NCBI GenBank assembly: GCA_031292455.1
Contig: JARLHC010000121.1
Coordinates: forward strand, 1 to 57,255
Direction: 5' to 3'
From: Ignavibacteriaceae bacterium
GTDB taxonomy: Bacteria > Bacteroidota > Ignavibacteria > Ignavibacteriales > Ignavibacteriaceae
DNA: 57,255 nucleotides
The notes below the pieces were generated by a model. The model searched no databases, was not told the origin of the DNA, and saw nothing but the letters and a program-made list of their open reading frames with translations. Position 1 is the first letter of the stretch; each line of letters starts with the position of its first letter. Positions 8,747 through 18,212 of the stretch are shown piece after piece. The position numbers and the translations under genes were made by a program.

Positions 8747-8788
8747 ACTAACTTCATTTTTATGAATATTAAATTTTTTGATAGGTTT

Positions 8789-8805
8789 TGCAAGTTATAT
8801 GCCAA
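8789..8805 (-). promoter_or_regulatory. Sigma-54 (-24/-12) promoter of the oxidoreductase operon
   Basis: On the minus strand TTGGCATATAACTTGCA has GG and GC separated by exactly 10 bp and matches the consensus TTGGCACGNNNNTTGCA except for CG to TA. It lies 43 bp before the ferredoxin start, in an A+T-rich gap, which is a normal distance. A sigma-54 activator gene is present at 28797-30167. Confidence 0.75.
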
Positions 8806-8975
8806 TTCATTAAATCATTTTAAGTAATGAATTTATTAGTTATTGTCATAAATAAGAAGCATATCGAACTAAAAGTTCTTGTTTCCGAGAAGAGGAAAAA
8901 TGTATAAAATGGAGTTAAGGCCGTAATATTATGAATATTATTAAGATATATACAGATTTGCCGGATTAATGAAGA

Positions 8976-9983
8976 TTAAGTTTGAGCAATGATTAGATTT
9001 TTTACAGCCTGAACCCAAGTGGGGTGATCGTTCAAGCTTTCAACCAATTGGAGATGCTGACCGCCGTTGAGTTTAAAGAGAGTTAAATAATCAATACCGA
9101 CTTCTACGATAGTTTCAAGGCAGTCGGCTACAAAAGCGGGGCTATATACGAGTACTCTTTTTGTTCCCTTTTTAGCAAGATCGATAATGATTTTATCTGT
9201 AAAAGGCTCAAGCCATTTTTTATCAAGGCGGGATTGGAAGCAGACAGTATATTTTTCTTTAGGTATATTCAATTTTGCAGCTAATAATCTTGTAGTTGCA
9301 TAGCAAGCTGCTTTATAGCAATACCGGTTAGATGAATTTATTTCAGTTTCGCAGTTATGATCGCTGCATGGTTTTCCGTCGGAATAGACTTTATCTACCT
9401 GTCTGACCGGTAAACCATGAAAGCTGAATAGTACATGATCATATTCCGCAGGATTATGTCTTCTCCCCTGTTCAACAAACGAATTGATATAACCTTCATT
9501 ATCAAAAAATTGATTTATTATTTTTAATTCAGGAATGACCCACCACTTTTTAATAATGCTCAGAGCTTTATCAATTGCAGAACCGGAACTTGCAGAGGCA
9601 TATTGAGGAAATAAGGGCAGAATGATCAAACGTTCATATCCTTTCTTTTCCATTTTTCCGAGGACAGCTTCCATCGAAGGGCTTTGGTAGCGCATTGCGA
9701 GTTCTACTTCAAAATTACTACCGAGAGCAGACTGTACTTTTTCTTTTAAACTTTCAGTATAAAAAAGAAGGGGCGAGCCTTTATCAGTCCAAAGCTGTTT
9801 ATATAGTTTTGCCGACTTGGGGGCGCGAAAAGGGACAATTATAACATTCACGAGAAATTTTCTCAAAAGATATGGAATATCAATAACACGCGGATCATTA
9901 AGAAACTCTGACAGATATTTTCTGACATCGTGAACTGAAGGGCTATCTGGTGTGCCTAATTGGATTAATAAGACTCCGATCAT
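8976..9983 (-). CDS. hemH: Ferrochelatase
   Basis: A 335-aa enzyme that inserts ferrous iron into protoporphyrin IX, the last step of protoporphyrin-dependent haem synthesis. It starts GVLLIQLGTPDSP and continues with the KYLSEFLNDPRVID family block. The metal-site His lies in SFHGLP, the C-terminal Glu in CLETIVE, and FQSR.D.KWL and SPAFV.DCLET are also conserved. Length is typical. A small cluster of cysteines (CSDHNC, then CYKAAC) may mark an Fe-S or structural site, as seen in some ferrochelatases. It is probably monocistronic here: 230 bp separates it from the oxidoreductase operon. Confidence 0.96.
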   Translation of the reverse strand: MIGVLLIQLGTPDSPSVHDVRKYLSEFLNDPRVIDIPYLLRKFLVNVIIVPFRAPKSAKLYKQLWTDKGSPLLFYTESLKEKVQSALGSNFEVELAMRYQSPSMEAVLGKMEKKGYERLIILPLFPQYASASSGSAIDKALSIIKKWWVIPELKIINQFFDNEGYINSFVEQGRRHNPAEYDHVLFSFHGLPVRQVDKVYSDGKPCSDHNCETEINSSNRYCYKAACYATTRLLAAKLNIPKEKYTVCFQSRLDKKWLEPFTDKIIIDLAKKGTKRVLVYSPAFVADCLETIVEVGIDYLTLFKLNGGQHLQLVESLNDHPTWVQAVKNLIIAQT

Positions 9984-10132
9984 TTTAGGCGAGCCTCAAA
10001 GAGATAAATTTCAAAATCAACCGGGTGCATGATATTTCTTTAAATTCTAATACCTGAATATACAAATGTAATTTTATTGAAGATAATTAAAAATATATTA
10101 GGTATTTTTTAGGAAGATCAAAATAAGGACTT

Positions 10133-10873
10133 ATGAGGATTACTGCCAACATTAAAGAATTGAAGCTGAGTACTTCGACTGAAGAAAAAGTTCTTTTAAA
10201 AGATATTAAATTTGCACTTGGTGAAAAATGCATTTACACAATACTGGGGAAGAATGGTAGCGGAAAATCAACATTAATAAAATCATTAGCGGGACTGCTG
10301 GATAAAAGATTTTATAAGGTAACCGGATCTATACTTGCTGATAACCTTGAGATTACAACTTTACCGGAAAACGAACTGATAAAGATACGAGGGAAAGGGA
10401 TTAATTATGTTTTTCAGGATGCAACGAACAGTTTTGATCCTTTAAGAAAGCTTGGATATTATTTTAGCAGATTCAAATTAGATAGAAATGAATCGGAAAT
10501 ATTGTTAAGCTATTTCCTATTACCCGGATTAAAGGAAATAAGCAGTATGTATCCCTATGAATTAAGCGGCGGGATGATACAGCGTTTTGGCTTTGTGCTT
10601 GCACTTTTAATGAAGCCGGAATTACTTATACTTGACGAGCCGACTTCGGGAATTGATCCGGTAATTGCAAACCTGTATTTATTGAAAATGAAAGAATTCG
10701 TATCGGATGATAAAAGAACAGTTTTACTGGTTACGCAGGACATGGATTTTGCAAAGTCAGCCGGAGGATTTACATCGCACATAAGGGAAAAAAAGTTATC
10801 TGAATTCATTCCAAGCAAAGTGTATTTCGATTCAGGAAAAACATTGTTTGAGAACCGATGGGAAGAATTATGA
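10133..10873 (+). CDS. Peptide-type ABC transporter ATP-binding protein (DppD-like), short form
   Basis: A 246-aa ABC ATPase. Walker A is GKNGSGKST (39-47), the Q-loop YVFQDATNSFDP carries the N-x-x-D/P pattern of oligopeptide ATPases, the signature is LSGGMIQR and Walker B LLILDEPTSGID. The switch position, normally His in a VTHD context, is Gln202 (VTQD), so this site may be weak. The usual C-terminal oligopeptide/dipeptide ATPase extension is missing. It overlaps the next ATPase by 16 bp. The likely membrane partners are the permeases at 33.7-36.0 kb, since none is encoded here. Confidence 0.88.
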   Translation: MRITANIKELKLSTSTEEKVLLKDIKFALGEKCIYTILGKNGSGKSTLIKSLAGLLDKRFYKVTGSILADNLEITTLPENELIKIRGKGINYVFQDATNSFDPLRKLGYYFSRFKLDRNESEILLSYFLLPGLKEISSMYPYELSGGMIQRFGFVLALLMKPELLILDEPTSGIDPVIANLYLLKMKEFVSDDKRTVLLVTQDMDFAKSAGGFTSHIREKKLSEFIPSKVYFDSGKTLFENRWEEL

Positions 10874-11649
10874 ACCCACTATTAAAAGCAGAAGAGATAT
10901 CATATTCGACAGGCAACGGACAACCTATACTTAGCAATATTTCTTTTGAAATAAATAATGGGGAAATCCTGGGAATTGCAGGCGAATCGGGGGGCGGAAA
11001 AACGACACTTGGGAAAATCATTGCCGGATTATTAACTCCAAGTACAGGAAGAGTTATTTTTAACAGGCCGCAGGGCTGGGAAAAGACAAGAGTATCACCT
11101 ATCCAGATTTTATTTCAGAATAACGGAGAAATACTGAACCCGTTCAGAACGATTGATTCCGTTGTAAAAGAAGCAATAAAGTTAAAGAATGGGAGAGATA
11201 CAGATATAAATAAGGATGCTGAGAGTATATTTAAGTCCATCGGCCTTGAAGAAAATTTGCGAAGGAGGAAAGGGTACGAACTAAGCGGAGGGGAACAGCA
11301 GCGGGGAGCACTTGGCAGATTGCTAGCGGTTAAACCTGAACTTTTGATACTCGATGAACCTTTCTCTGCACAGGATCCAGACTCACAATATAATTTTCTT
11401 AATCTATTTAAAAAGATAAACAGTGAAACCGGTTTAACATTAATCTGCATTTCACATAATCTCCGAATACTTAAAGAGCTCTGTAATAATTTATTGATCA
11501 TTTACAGGGGAACAATTGTAGAGAAGGGAGAGTGCGGTACTGTATTTAATAACCCTTCCCATCCTTATACAAAATTTTTATTTAAAGCGGACAGTTATAA
11601 ACTAACTATGATGAGATCGGGAAAGGAAGCGGGTTATAAAATCATATAG
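10858..11649 (+). CDS. Peptide-type ABC transporter ATP-binding protein (DppF-like)
   Basis: A 263-aa ABC ATPase of the OppF/DppF branch. Walker A is GESGGGKTT, the Q-loop lies in ILFQNNGEILNPF, the signature is LSGGEQQRGALGRLL, Walker B LLILDEPFSAQD, and the switch His is present in CISHN. The C-terminal NNPSHPYTKFLF block is the family's conserved tail. This half therefore looks fully competent, whereas its partner lacks the switch His, so the heterodimer probably has one canonical and one degenerate site. The 16-bp overlap with the upstream ATPase implies coupled translation. Confidence 0.9.
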   Translation: MGRIMNPLLKAEEISYSTGNGQPILSNISFEINNGEILGIAGESGGGKTTLGKIIAGLLTPSTGRVIFNRPQGWEKTRVSPIQILFQNNGEILNPFRTIDSVVKEAIKLKNGRDTDINKDAESIFKSIGLEENLRRRKGYELSGGEQQRGALGRLLAVKPELLILDEPFSAQDPDSQYNFLNLFKKINSETGLTLICISHNLRILKELCNNLLIIYRGTIVEKGECGTVFNNPSHPYTKFLFKADSYKLTMMRSGKEAGYKII

Positions 11650-11848
11650 ATTTTTTTATCTATTGTTTTTTTTGAAATTGTTTATTATGTTTTTTCTGTT
11701 GGTACTAACAAAAATTCTTTATGATACCTACTCACATTATAGGAGGCTAAGTGGAGAAAAAAACAATGGGATTATACATATAGATCTTATTAAAAATCTT
11801 CCGGTAACCCGGAGGATAATATGAGTAATATATAGTACAAATTACGAG
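11650..11848. other. Intergenic leader or small-transcript region
   Basis: No ORF of useful size. TCCGG-TAAC-CCGGA forms a small tetraloop hairpin at 11800-11813, and a GGAGG-like stretch follows. A strong terminator at 11849-11880 lies 200 bp after the ATPase stop. Either the ATPase mRNA has a long 3' UTR or a short non-coding RNA is made here. Confidence 0.35.
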
Positions 11849-11880
11849 ACCGGTTCAGCACTGCGCTGTACCGGTTTTTT
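11849..11880 (+). terminator. Rho-independent terminator
   Basis: ACCGGTTCAGC and GCTGTACCGGT pair over 11 positions with one T-T mismatch, around an ACTGC loop. Six T follow immediately. It ends transcripts running from the ABC ATPase side and precedes the coiled-coil gene. Confidence 0.85.
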
Positions 11881-11967
11881 ATTTTATAGTCCGAAAATAT
11901 CCTTTATAAAGATTGTTAATTGTTGGTTTAATCGCTATTTTAGACTGATTTGATAATCGGGATCAAT

Positions 11968-13968
11968 ATGTTTAATTCGAAAAAAATAAAAATTCTTCGT
12001 GAAGAAAATGATAAACTTAAAACAAAGTTCGAGGCGATCCATAGTAAAGAAGAAAGCATAAAAAGTCTTAATGGACTACTTTCAAATCTGCGATTAGAAG
12101 TAGCCAGGTTAAATGAGGAGAGAAAGGGGCTTAAAGAATCGATAGAAACAATTCATCTTGAAAAAGATAATAAAAAACAGGAAATCGAAGAATTAAACAG
12201 AAGAATCGGCCATCTGCATGAAATGAAGGATGAACTTCAGAATGATATCTTATCATATACAAGTCAGATTGATAATATTGAAAATACTTTAAAGGCAACC
12301 CGCACTACACTTCCCTCACAGGCATCTGAAGAGCAGAAGACGGATGGGTACGAGAACACAGATTCTATCCTTACAGATAAGAGAGAAGAGATTAAGCAAT
12401 ATATTATTGATGCTGAATATAAAACCAATATACTTGTTGAGGAAGAGGCGAAGCTTATAGAGAGAAAGGGGTCAATAGGCGAAGAAGTAATCCAGCTTGA
12501 GGAGAAATTATTAAAATTACAGGAGGTGTATTCCGATTTAGCTGAGAGGGTAGATAAGGGAAATGAACTGATCAAGTCACTTAAACGTGAAGAAGAAAAT
12601 TTAAGGAAGGAGCTTGAGAGAAAACAAACCGAGATTTCATCAGTTGAAAAGAAGCTTAACAAACTTAAAGAAGAAGAAAAAGTGTTGCTGGATAAAATCG
12701 GCGGGTTGAAAGAAAGTGAGAGTTTGTTATCAGGGAATATTGTAACACTGCAATCTGAAGAATCCTCAAAAACAAATAAAGTAAAAGAAATCGATTCCGT
12801 ATTATCTGAAAAGGTTGAAATAAAGAATACCTTAGAACAGGAACATTTGAAACTGATGAATGAGCTTAATGCAAAAAGAGATATTTTAATTCAGACGCAG
12901 GCAGAATACAATAAATCTTTTGAAGATTTAAAGCTCAGTAAAAAGGAACTTTTTGACACACAACAGACTTTGAGTATTAAAGCGCAGAAATTATCCAACA
13001 TTAATATTGAACTGCTTGATTACGATAAGAAATACGGATCGCTGAAAAATGAGATAACCGAGCTTGAACATTTCAGGAATGAACTTTTAAAGAATATCCA
13101 AAAGGAAAAAGAAGCTGCTGAAAAATTTGCAGATCAGAACAGGAAACTTACCGAACTTGTACCTTTACTTGAAAAAAGGAAACAGGAAATTGAGCAGGGA
13201 AATGAAGAACTGGAAGGACGTTTTACAATAATGTTCCAGAAATTCAATCATGAACTTAACCAGATAAATCGTAAAAGAAGCGTCTTAGAGCAGATAGTTC
13301 TTAAGAAAGAAAAGGACATAGATGAAAAAGATCAGCTTTTATTTGAAAAGATTTCGGCACTTGAAGAAAGTGAACGTGTATTGAATATGAGGCAGGTAGA
13401 GTTAGAGTCTCTTGAAAAACAAATCGAACAATTGGGCGAACATAAAGTCATATTCAAAAACGATCTTAATAAGATGGAAGAGGAGACTTTAGAAAGGAAG
13501 AACTATACTTCGGATATCCGGCTTGAAACAGAACTTCTCCTAAAGAAAAAAATAACTCTTGAAAAGAGCCTCCAGGAACTGATGGTATATATGAACGAAA
13601 GTTATGAACGAGCCAGGGGAAGGAATACCAAATTTGAAAATGAGCTAAATTATTATGAGGAACAAATTCAGGGATACAGGACCAGGATAGCCGAGTCATT
13701 AAATGAACTTGATGAATTAAAAGCATCAGTAGGATCTTTGAAAATAGAGCAGGAGGAATACAGGGGGAACATTAGCAGATTATCATCTTTGAAAAAGAAG
13801 CTGCATGAAGAAATAATCAAGCATCAGACAATTCTCCAGCGATATCAAAAGGTCAGGGAGAAGTTAAGGATAGATCAAACGACAGGCAAGAGTTTTGAGG
13901 AGATTGCTCCAAAAGGGAAAGCCGGTCGTACAAAAGAAGAAAAAAATCTTTCGATTTATAAATTATAA
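11968..13968 (+). CDS. Long coiled-coil protein
   Basis: A protein of about 667 aa that is almost entirely charged heptad-type coiled coil, rich in Glu, Lys and Leu from about residue 10 to 640. There is no Walker A, no signal peptide and no membrane segment, so it is not an SMC ATPase. The ATG at 11968 is preferred; a TTG at 11950 would add six residues without a better ribosome site. The C-terminus is basic (GKAGRTKEEK). Such proteins often act as cytoskeletal or scaffold rods; composition drives database similarity, so family assignment is not meaningful. It stands alone, between a terminator and tkt. Confidence 0.75.
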   Translation: MFNSKKIKILREENDKLKTKFEAIHSKEESIKSLNGLLSNLRLEVARLNEERKGLKESIETIHLEKDNKKQEIEELNRRIGHLHEMKDELQNDILSYTSQIDNIENTLKATRTTLPSQASEEQKTDGYENTDSILTDKREEIKQYIIDAEYKTNILVEEEAKLIERKGSIGEEVIQLEEKLLKLQEVYSDLAERVDKGNELIKSLKREEENLRKELERKQTEISSVEKKLNKLKEEEKVLLDKIGGLKESESLLSGNIVTLQSEESSKTNKVKEIDSVLSEKVEIKNTLEQEHLKLMNELNAKRDILIQTQAEYNKSFEDLKLSKKELFDTQQTLSIKAQKLSNINIELLDYDKKYGSLKNEITELEHFRNELLKNIQKEKEAAEKFADQNRKLTELVPLLEKRKQEIEQGNEELEGRFTIMFQKFNHELNQINRKRSVLEQIVLKKEKDIDEKDQLLFEKISALEESERVLNMRQVELESLEKQIEQLGEHKVIFKNDLNKMEEETLERKNYTSDIRLETELLLKKKITLEKSLQELMVYMNESYERARGRNTKFENELNYYEEQIQGYRTRIAESLNELDELKASVGSLKIEQEEYRGNISRLSSLKKKLHEEIIKHQTILQRYQKVREKLRIDQTTGKSFEEIAPKGKAGRTKEEKNLSIYKL

Positions 13969-14172
13969 CTTTTACCAGCAGGGAATTGCAATTAAATCAA
14001 AGAATCTAAGCATAATAGAGATAGTATAGTTCTATTAAGTAATTTTTTCAGGAGAATGGGGAAAGTCTCAGCATTCTGTCAAAAAGAAATTCAATGAAGG
14101 AAGAAATAAAGTATTTGTGAAACAGGAGTGTTATATTTGTTATTCAAATTTTGAAAATTACTGGAGAAGGAA

Positions 14173-16185
14173 ATGCCAGATAACCACGACATAGATCAAC
14201 TTTCAATAAACACAATTCGATTTTTAGCTATAGATGCAATCCAAAAGGCAAACTCGGGGCATCCCGGAATGCCTATGGGATGTGCACCCATTGGTTATTC
14301 TTTATTCACAAAGTATATGAATCATAACCCAGAGAATCCCAATTGGGTCAACAGGGACAGATTTATTTTATCTGCAGGTCATGGCAGCATGCTTTTGTAT
14401 TCCCTACTGCATTTAAGCGGTTATGGTTTACCTATGGAACAATTAAAACTTTTCAGGCAATGGGAAAGCTTAACGCCAGGGCATCCAGAATACAGACTCA
14501 CCCGCGGGGTGGAAACTACGACAGGTCCTTTAGGGCAGGGCTTAGCAAATGCAATAGGTATTGCATTAGCAGAAGCTCATGTTGCAGCCAATTTCAATAA
14601 AGAAGATATGAAGATAATTGATCATTATGTTTATGGAATCTGCAGTGATGGTGATTTAATGGAGGGGGTTTCACATGAAGCTGCGTCAATAGCAGGGCAT
14701 TTAGGATTAGGAAAGATTATTTTCTTTTATGATAACAACAGTATAACAATAGACGGCAAGACCTTACTAACATTTTCAGAAAAAGTGGGAAAAAGATTTG
14801 AAGCGTATAACTGGCATGTTCAATATATTGAAGATGTAAATGATCCGGATGCAATAAAAAAAGCAGTTAAGAAAGCTCAAAAAACAATTGATAAACCATC
14901 TTTAATTGTAACAAAAACACACATAGGATTCGGGAGCCCTAATAAGCAGGATACTTCAGAAGCACACGGGTCACCATTAGGAGAAGAAGAGATTAAATTA
15001 ACGAAGAAAAACCTCGGATGGCCTGAGGATAAGTCGTTTTATATACCTGAGGAAGTAAGTGAACATTTCAAGTCGGTTGTTGTGAAAGGAAAGAAGGCAG
15101 AGAAAAAATGGAATAAATTATATGCCTTATACAAAGCAAAATATCCGGAAGATGCGGCATTATTTGAGAAATACATGAACGGGGATTTCGGAGATGAATG
15201 GATAGCTCACCTTCCGAAGTTTGAAGATGACGGCAAGAAATTAGCCACACGATCAGCCGGAGGAAAGGTTATTAATTCAATTGCAAAATATCTTCCAAAT
15301 TTAATAGGCGGTTCTGCTGATCTTAATCCTTCGACCAATACCTATATAAAAGAATCAGGTGCAATAAATACCGGAGATTTCAAAGGAAGGAACATCCACT
15401 TTGGGATAAGAGAACATGGAATGGCAAGCATATTAAACGGAATGTCTTTATATGGCGGAATAATTCCTTTCGGATCAACATTCCTGGTCTTTTCAGATTA
15501 TTTAAGACCTGCGATAAGACTTGCCTCACTATCCCGTATAAAACCGATACTAGTTTTTACACATGACAGCATTGGGTTAGGAGAAGATGGTCCTACTCAT
15601 CAGCCTGTAGAACATCTATCATCATTAAGAGCGATACCAAATGTAGTTGTAATACGCCCGGCAGATGCAAACGAGACATCATACGCCTGGCAAGCAGCTA
15701 TTCAGCATAAAGGCAGTCCTGTAATAATTGTCCTGACACGCCAGGGACTTCCTATACTGGATCAGAACAAATATCCATCAGCCAGCAATTTATTAAAGGG
15801 GGCATATATTTTAAAGGAAGCAGATGGAGGAAAACCTGATATCATCCTAATGGCAACAGGGTCTGAAGTATCCATAACGTTGAAGGCAGCTGAAGAACTT
15901 GGTAAGGAAGGGATAAAAGCAAGAGTAGTAAGTTTTCCAAGTTGGGAGCTTTTTGAGCTTCAGCCTGATAGTTATAAGGAAATGATTCTACCTGCATCAA
16001 TAAAAGCAAGGGTATCAATTGAAGCCGGTGTTAAACAAGGATGGGAAAAATATACAGGTGACAAGGGCACCTCAATAAGCATAGAGACCTTTGGACATTC
16101 AGCTCCTGTAAATATAGTTATGGATAAATATGGTTTCAGCAGCACAAATATTAGCAGCATTGCCAAGAAAGTATTAGAAAAATAA
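14173..16185 (+). CDS. tkt: Transketolase
   Basis: A 670-aa full-length TPP enzyme that transfers two-carbon ketol units between sugar phosphates in the non-oxidative pentose phosphate pathway. Visible landmarks are [20 protein letters not shown] at the start, [14 protein letters not shown], the TPP/Mg motif from GDGDLMEG to DNN, and in the pyrimidine domain GIREHGMA with the catalytic Glu, followed by [15 protein letters not shown]. Everything needed for activity appears intact. A GGAGAAGG ribosome site precedes the start. TATATTTG at 14132-14139 fits the -7 element of a Bacteroidetes-type promoter, though the nearest TTTG upstream is too close. A clear terminator follows. Confidence 0.97.
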   Translation: MPDNHDIDQLSINTIRFLAIDAIQKANSGHPGMPMGCAPIGYSLFTKYMNHNPENPNWVNRDRFILSAGHGSMLLYSLLHLSGYGLPMEQLKLFRQWESLTPGHPEYRLTRGVETTTGPLGQGLANAIGIALAEAHVAANFNKEDMKIIDHYVYGICSDGDLMEGVSHEAASIAGHLGLGKIIFFYDNNSITIDGKTLLTFSEKVGKRFEAYNWHVQYIEDVNDPDAIKKAVKKAQKTIDKPSLIVTKTHIGFGSPNKQDTSEAHGSPLGEEEIKLTKKNLGWPEDKSFYIPEEVSEHFKSVVVKGKKAEKKWNKLYALYKAKYPEDAALFEKYMNGDFGDEWIAHLPKFEDDGKKLATRSAGGKVINSIAKYLPNLIGGSADLNPSTNTYIKESGAINTGDFKGRNIHFGIREHGMASILNGMSLYGGIIPFGSTFLVFSDYLRPAIRLASLSRIKPILVFTHDSIGLGEDGPTHQPVEHLSSLRAIPNVVVIRPADANETSYAWQAAIQHKGSPVIIVLTRQGLPILDQNKYPSASNLLKGAYILKEADGGKPDIILMATGSEVSITLKAAEELGKEGIKARVVSFPSWELFELQPDSYKEMILPASIKARVSIEAGVKQGWEKYTGDKGTSISIETFGHSAPVNIVMDKYGFSSTNISSIAKKVLEK

Positions 16186-16273
16186 TTATTTATTTAAAGT
16201 ATATACATTAAATAAATAATTTATTTAATCATGTACCTTTATAAACTATTTAGTCCTTTAAGAAATTAAGGGA

Positions 16274-16313
16274 AAAACCGTCCAAAATGATTAAAATCAT
16301 GGGCGGTTTTTTT
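16274..16313 (+). terminator. Rho-independent terminator after tkt
   Basis: AAAACCGTCC pairs with GGGCGGTTTT over 10 bp (one G-T), with a smaller inner stem ATGAT/ATCAT, and is followed by TTTTTTT. It closes the tkt transcript. Confidence 0.88.
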
Positions 16314-16403
16314 AGTTATGAATGCGACTTCAGGTTTATTATATTTATTAATTATTATTGCGGAATAAAAGTATTTTATCGTAAAATATAATCAGAGGAT
16401 TCA

Positions 16404-17399
16404 ATGAAAAGACAGACGATGTTTTTTTTCAGTATATTATTAATTTTATTATTATTCAATAACATTAATTTAATTGCACAATCATCCGGATACAAAGTAA
16501 CAGGATCAATTGATATCGGGGGAGAAGGAAGATGGGATTATCTTTCTGTCGATACAACCATGCATAGGTTATATATATCACATGCGACAAAAGTACATGT
16601 AATTGATCTAACCGATAATATAGTGCTTGGAGAAATCGCTGGTTTACATGGCGTTCATGGAATAGCAATAGTTCCAAAGTCCGGAAAGGGATTTATTTCA
16701 AACGGGCAGGATAACAGCATAACTGTATTTGATATAAATACATTAAAAGTGTTAGATTCAGTAAAAATACCAGGTAAAAAACCAGATGCAATAGTATATG
16801 AACCCTTCTCGAACAGAGTATTTGCATTTAATGGTGGAAGTGCAAATGCAACTGCAATAGATGGAAGTACAGGAAAAATTGTTGGATCGGTAAAGCTAGA
16901 TGGAAATCCTGAATTTGCCACTTCTGATGAAAAAGGGGGAATGTATGTTAATCTTGAAGAGGAGAATGCTATTGAATTATTTAACCCGCTTACGTTGAAA
17001 GTCACAGCCAAATGGTCAATTGAACCCTGTAAAGGCCCATCCGGATTAGCGATAGATCTTATAAATAACAAATTATTCAGCACTGGCAGTAATCGTCTGT
17101 TAGCTGTAGTAGATACAAAGACAGGAAAGGTTATAACACTTCCGATTGGCGGGAGAGTTGATGGTTGCGCAGTAGATCAGACATGGCATTATGCATTTAG
17201 TTCAAACGGGGATGGAACAATGACAGTTATTAAAGAGGAATCACCTGATAAAATTGTTGTGGTTGACAATATACAAACAATTCAGGGAGCAAGGACAATC
17301 ACGATTGATCAGTCCACACATAAGATTTATAGTTTAGCAATGTTAGATAAGGGGAAAGATAAAAAGAGTTTCGGGGTCTTGATTATTGAAAAGAAGTAA
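16404..17399 (+). CDS. Secreted YncE-like (YVTN) beta-propeller protein
   Basis: A 331-aa protein with a clear signal peptide (hydrophobic FFFSILLILLLF, ending near LIAQS). The rest is repeating beta-propeller blades of the YncE type: RLYISHATKVHVIDL, ITVFDINTLKVLDS and RVFAFNGGSANATAIDGSTG. It probably faces the periplasm or is secreted. The family is often seen near transport or surface systems, but no substrate is known. It sits 3 bp before a TPR gene and likely shares its transcript. An upstream TAATCAGAGGA provides the ribosome site. Confidence 0.75.
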   Translation: MKRQTMFFFSILLILLLFNNINLIAQSSGYKVTGSIDIGGEGRWDYLSVDTTMHRLYISHATKVHVIDLTDNIVLGEIAGLHGVHGIAIVPKSGKGFISNGQDNSITVFDINTLKVLDSVKIPGKKPDAIVYEPFSNRVFAFNGGSANATAIDGSTGKIVGSVKLDGNPEFATSDEKGGMYVNLEEENAIELFNPLTLKVTAKWSIEPCKGPSGLAIDLINNKLFSTGSNRLLAVVDTKTGKVITLPIGGRVDGCAVDQTWHYAFSSNGDGTMTVIKEESPDKIVVVDNIQTIQGARTITIDQSTHKIYSLAMLDKGKDKKSFGVLIIEKK

Positions 17400-17417
17400 C
17401 TCTTGAAACAGAGATTT

Positions 17418-18206
17418 ATGAAGAAAATAAAGTTAAATACAAGAATTATATCTTTAGTCCTTATACTTTTTATATCTTATCCATATTTAGTTTATGGTGA
17501 AGGAGTTAGGGATTTTATTGAAAAGGGGGATGAATCATATAATAAGTTCAATAATGTTGAAGCCTTGAATTATTACGAAAAAGCTTATAGTATTACCCCA
17601 GATAATTTTGAAGTTTTATTAAGATTAGTAAAGACATACAATGCCGCGGGAGAGGAATATTATGAATACAGAAAAAGAACAGAAGCTGAATATTATATTA
17701 ATAAAGCTTTAGATTATGCAGACAAATTCAGGAATAAATTTCCAGATAGTTCCGCGGCGTATAGTTATTTGGCTATGTCAAATGGAAATATTGCTTTATT
17801 TAAAGGCGGAAAAGAAAAAATAAAATACGCCAACCTTGTGGAACAAAATGCAAAAAAATCAATATTGATGAATCCCAAGGCTTATCTACCCTATATTATT
17901 CTTGGAATCTATTACAGGGAGATAGCGGGATTAAGCTGGTTGGAAAGAGCTTTTGCTAATACTTTTTTAGGTGGTGTTCCGACCGGTTCATATGAAGAAT
18001 CGGAAAAAATGTTTAAGAAAGCCTTATCACTTGATCAGAATATGGTAGTGGCAAATTTCCAACTTGCTTTAACTTATAAAAAAATGAATAAAGAGCAGGA
18101 GGAGAAAGCTTTACTCAAAAAAGTTCTCATATTACCTATAAGAGATTTCAGGGATAAGTTTGCGAAAGAGAAGGCCACTAAATGGCTAAATGGTGTTTCC
18201 GACTAA
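17418..18206 (+). CDS. Exported TPR-repeat protein
   Basis: About 262 aa. After a signal peptide (ISLVLILFISYPYLVYG), helical TPR-like repeats fill the protein: SYNKFNNVEALNYYEKAYSI, EYYINKALDYADKF and YEESEKMFKKALSL. The pattern resembles periplasmic RMD1/TRAP-T-like TPR proteins, which scaffold other proteins. The ATG at 17418 gives a better signal peptide; a TTG at 17403 is possible. It lies between the propeller gene and the sensor ATPase gene, 6 bp from the latter, so the three may form an operon. Partner unknown. Confidence 0.7.
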   Translation: MKKIKLNTRIISLVLILFISYPYLVYGEGVRDFIEKGDESYNKFNNVEALNYYEKAYSITPDNFEVLLRLVKTYNAAGEEYYEYRKRTEAEYYINKALDYADKFRNKFPDSSAAYSYLAMSNGNIALFKGGKEKIKYANLVEQNAKKSILMNPKAYLPYIILGIYYREIAGLSWLERAFANTFLGGVPTGSYEESEKMFKKALSLDQNMVVANFQLALTYKKMNKEQEEKALLKKVLILPIRDFRDKFAKEKATKWLNGVSD

Positions 18207-18212
18207 CACGTC

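Noticed and set aside
12264-12662. Ser-rich minus-strand frame inside the coiled-coil gene
   Set aside because: Reverse complement of Glu/Lys-rich codons produces Ser/Phe/Leu strings; no ribosome site.
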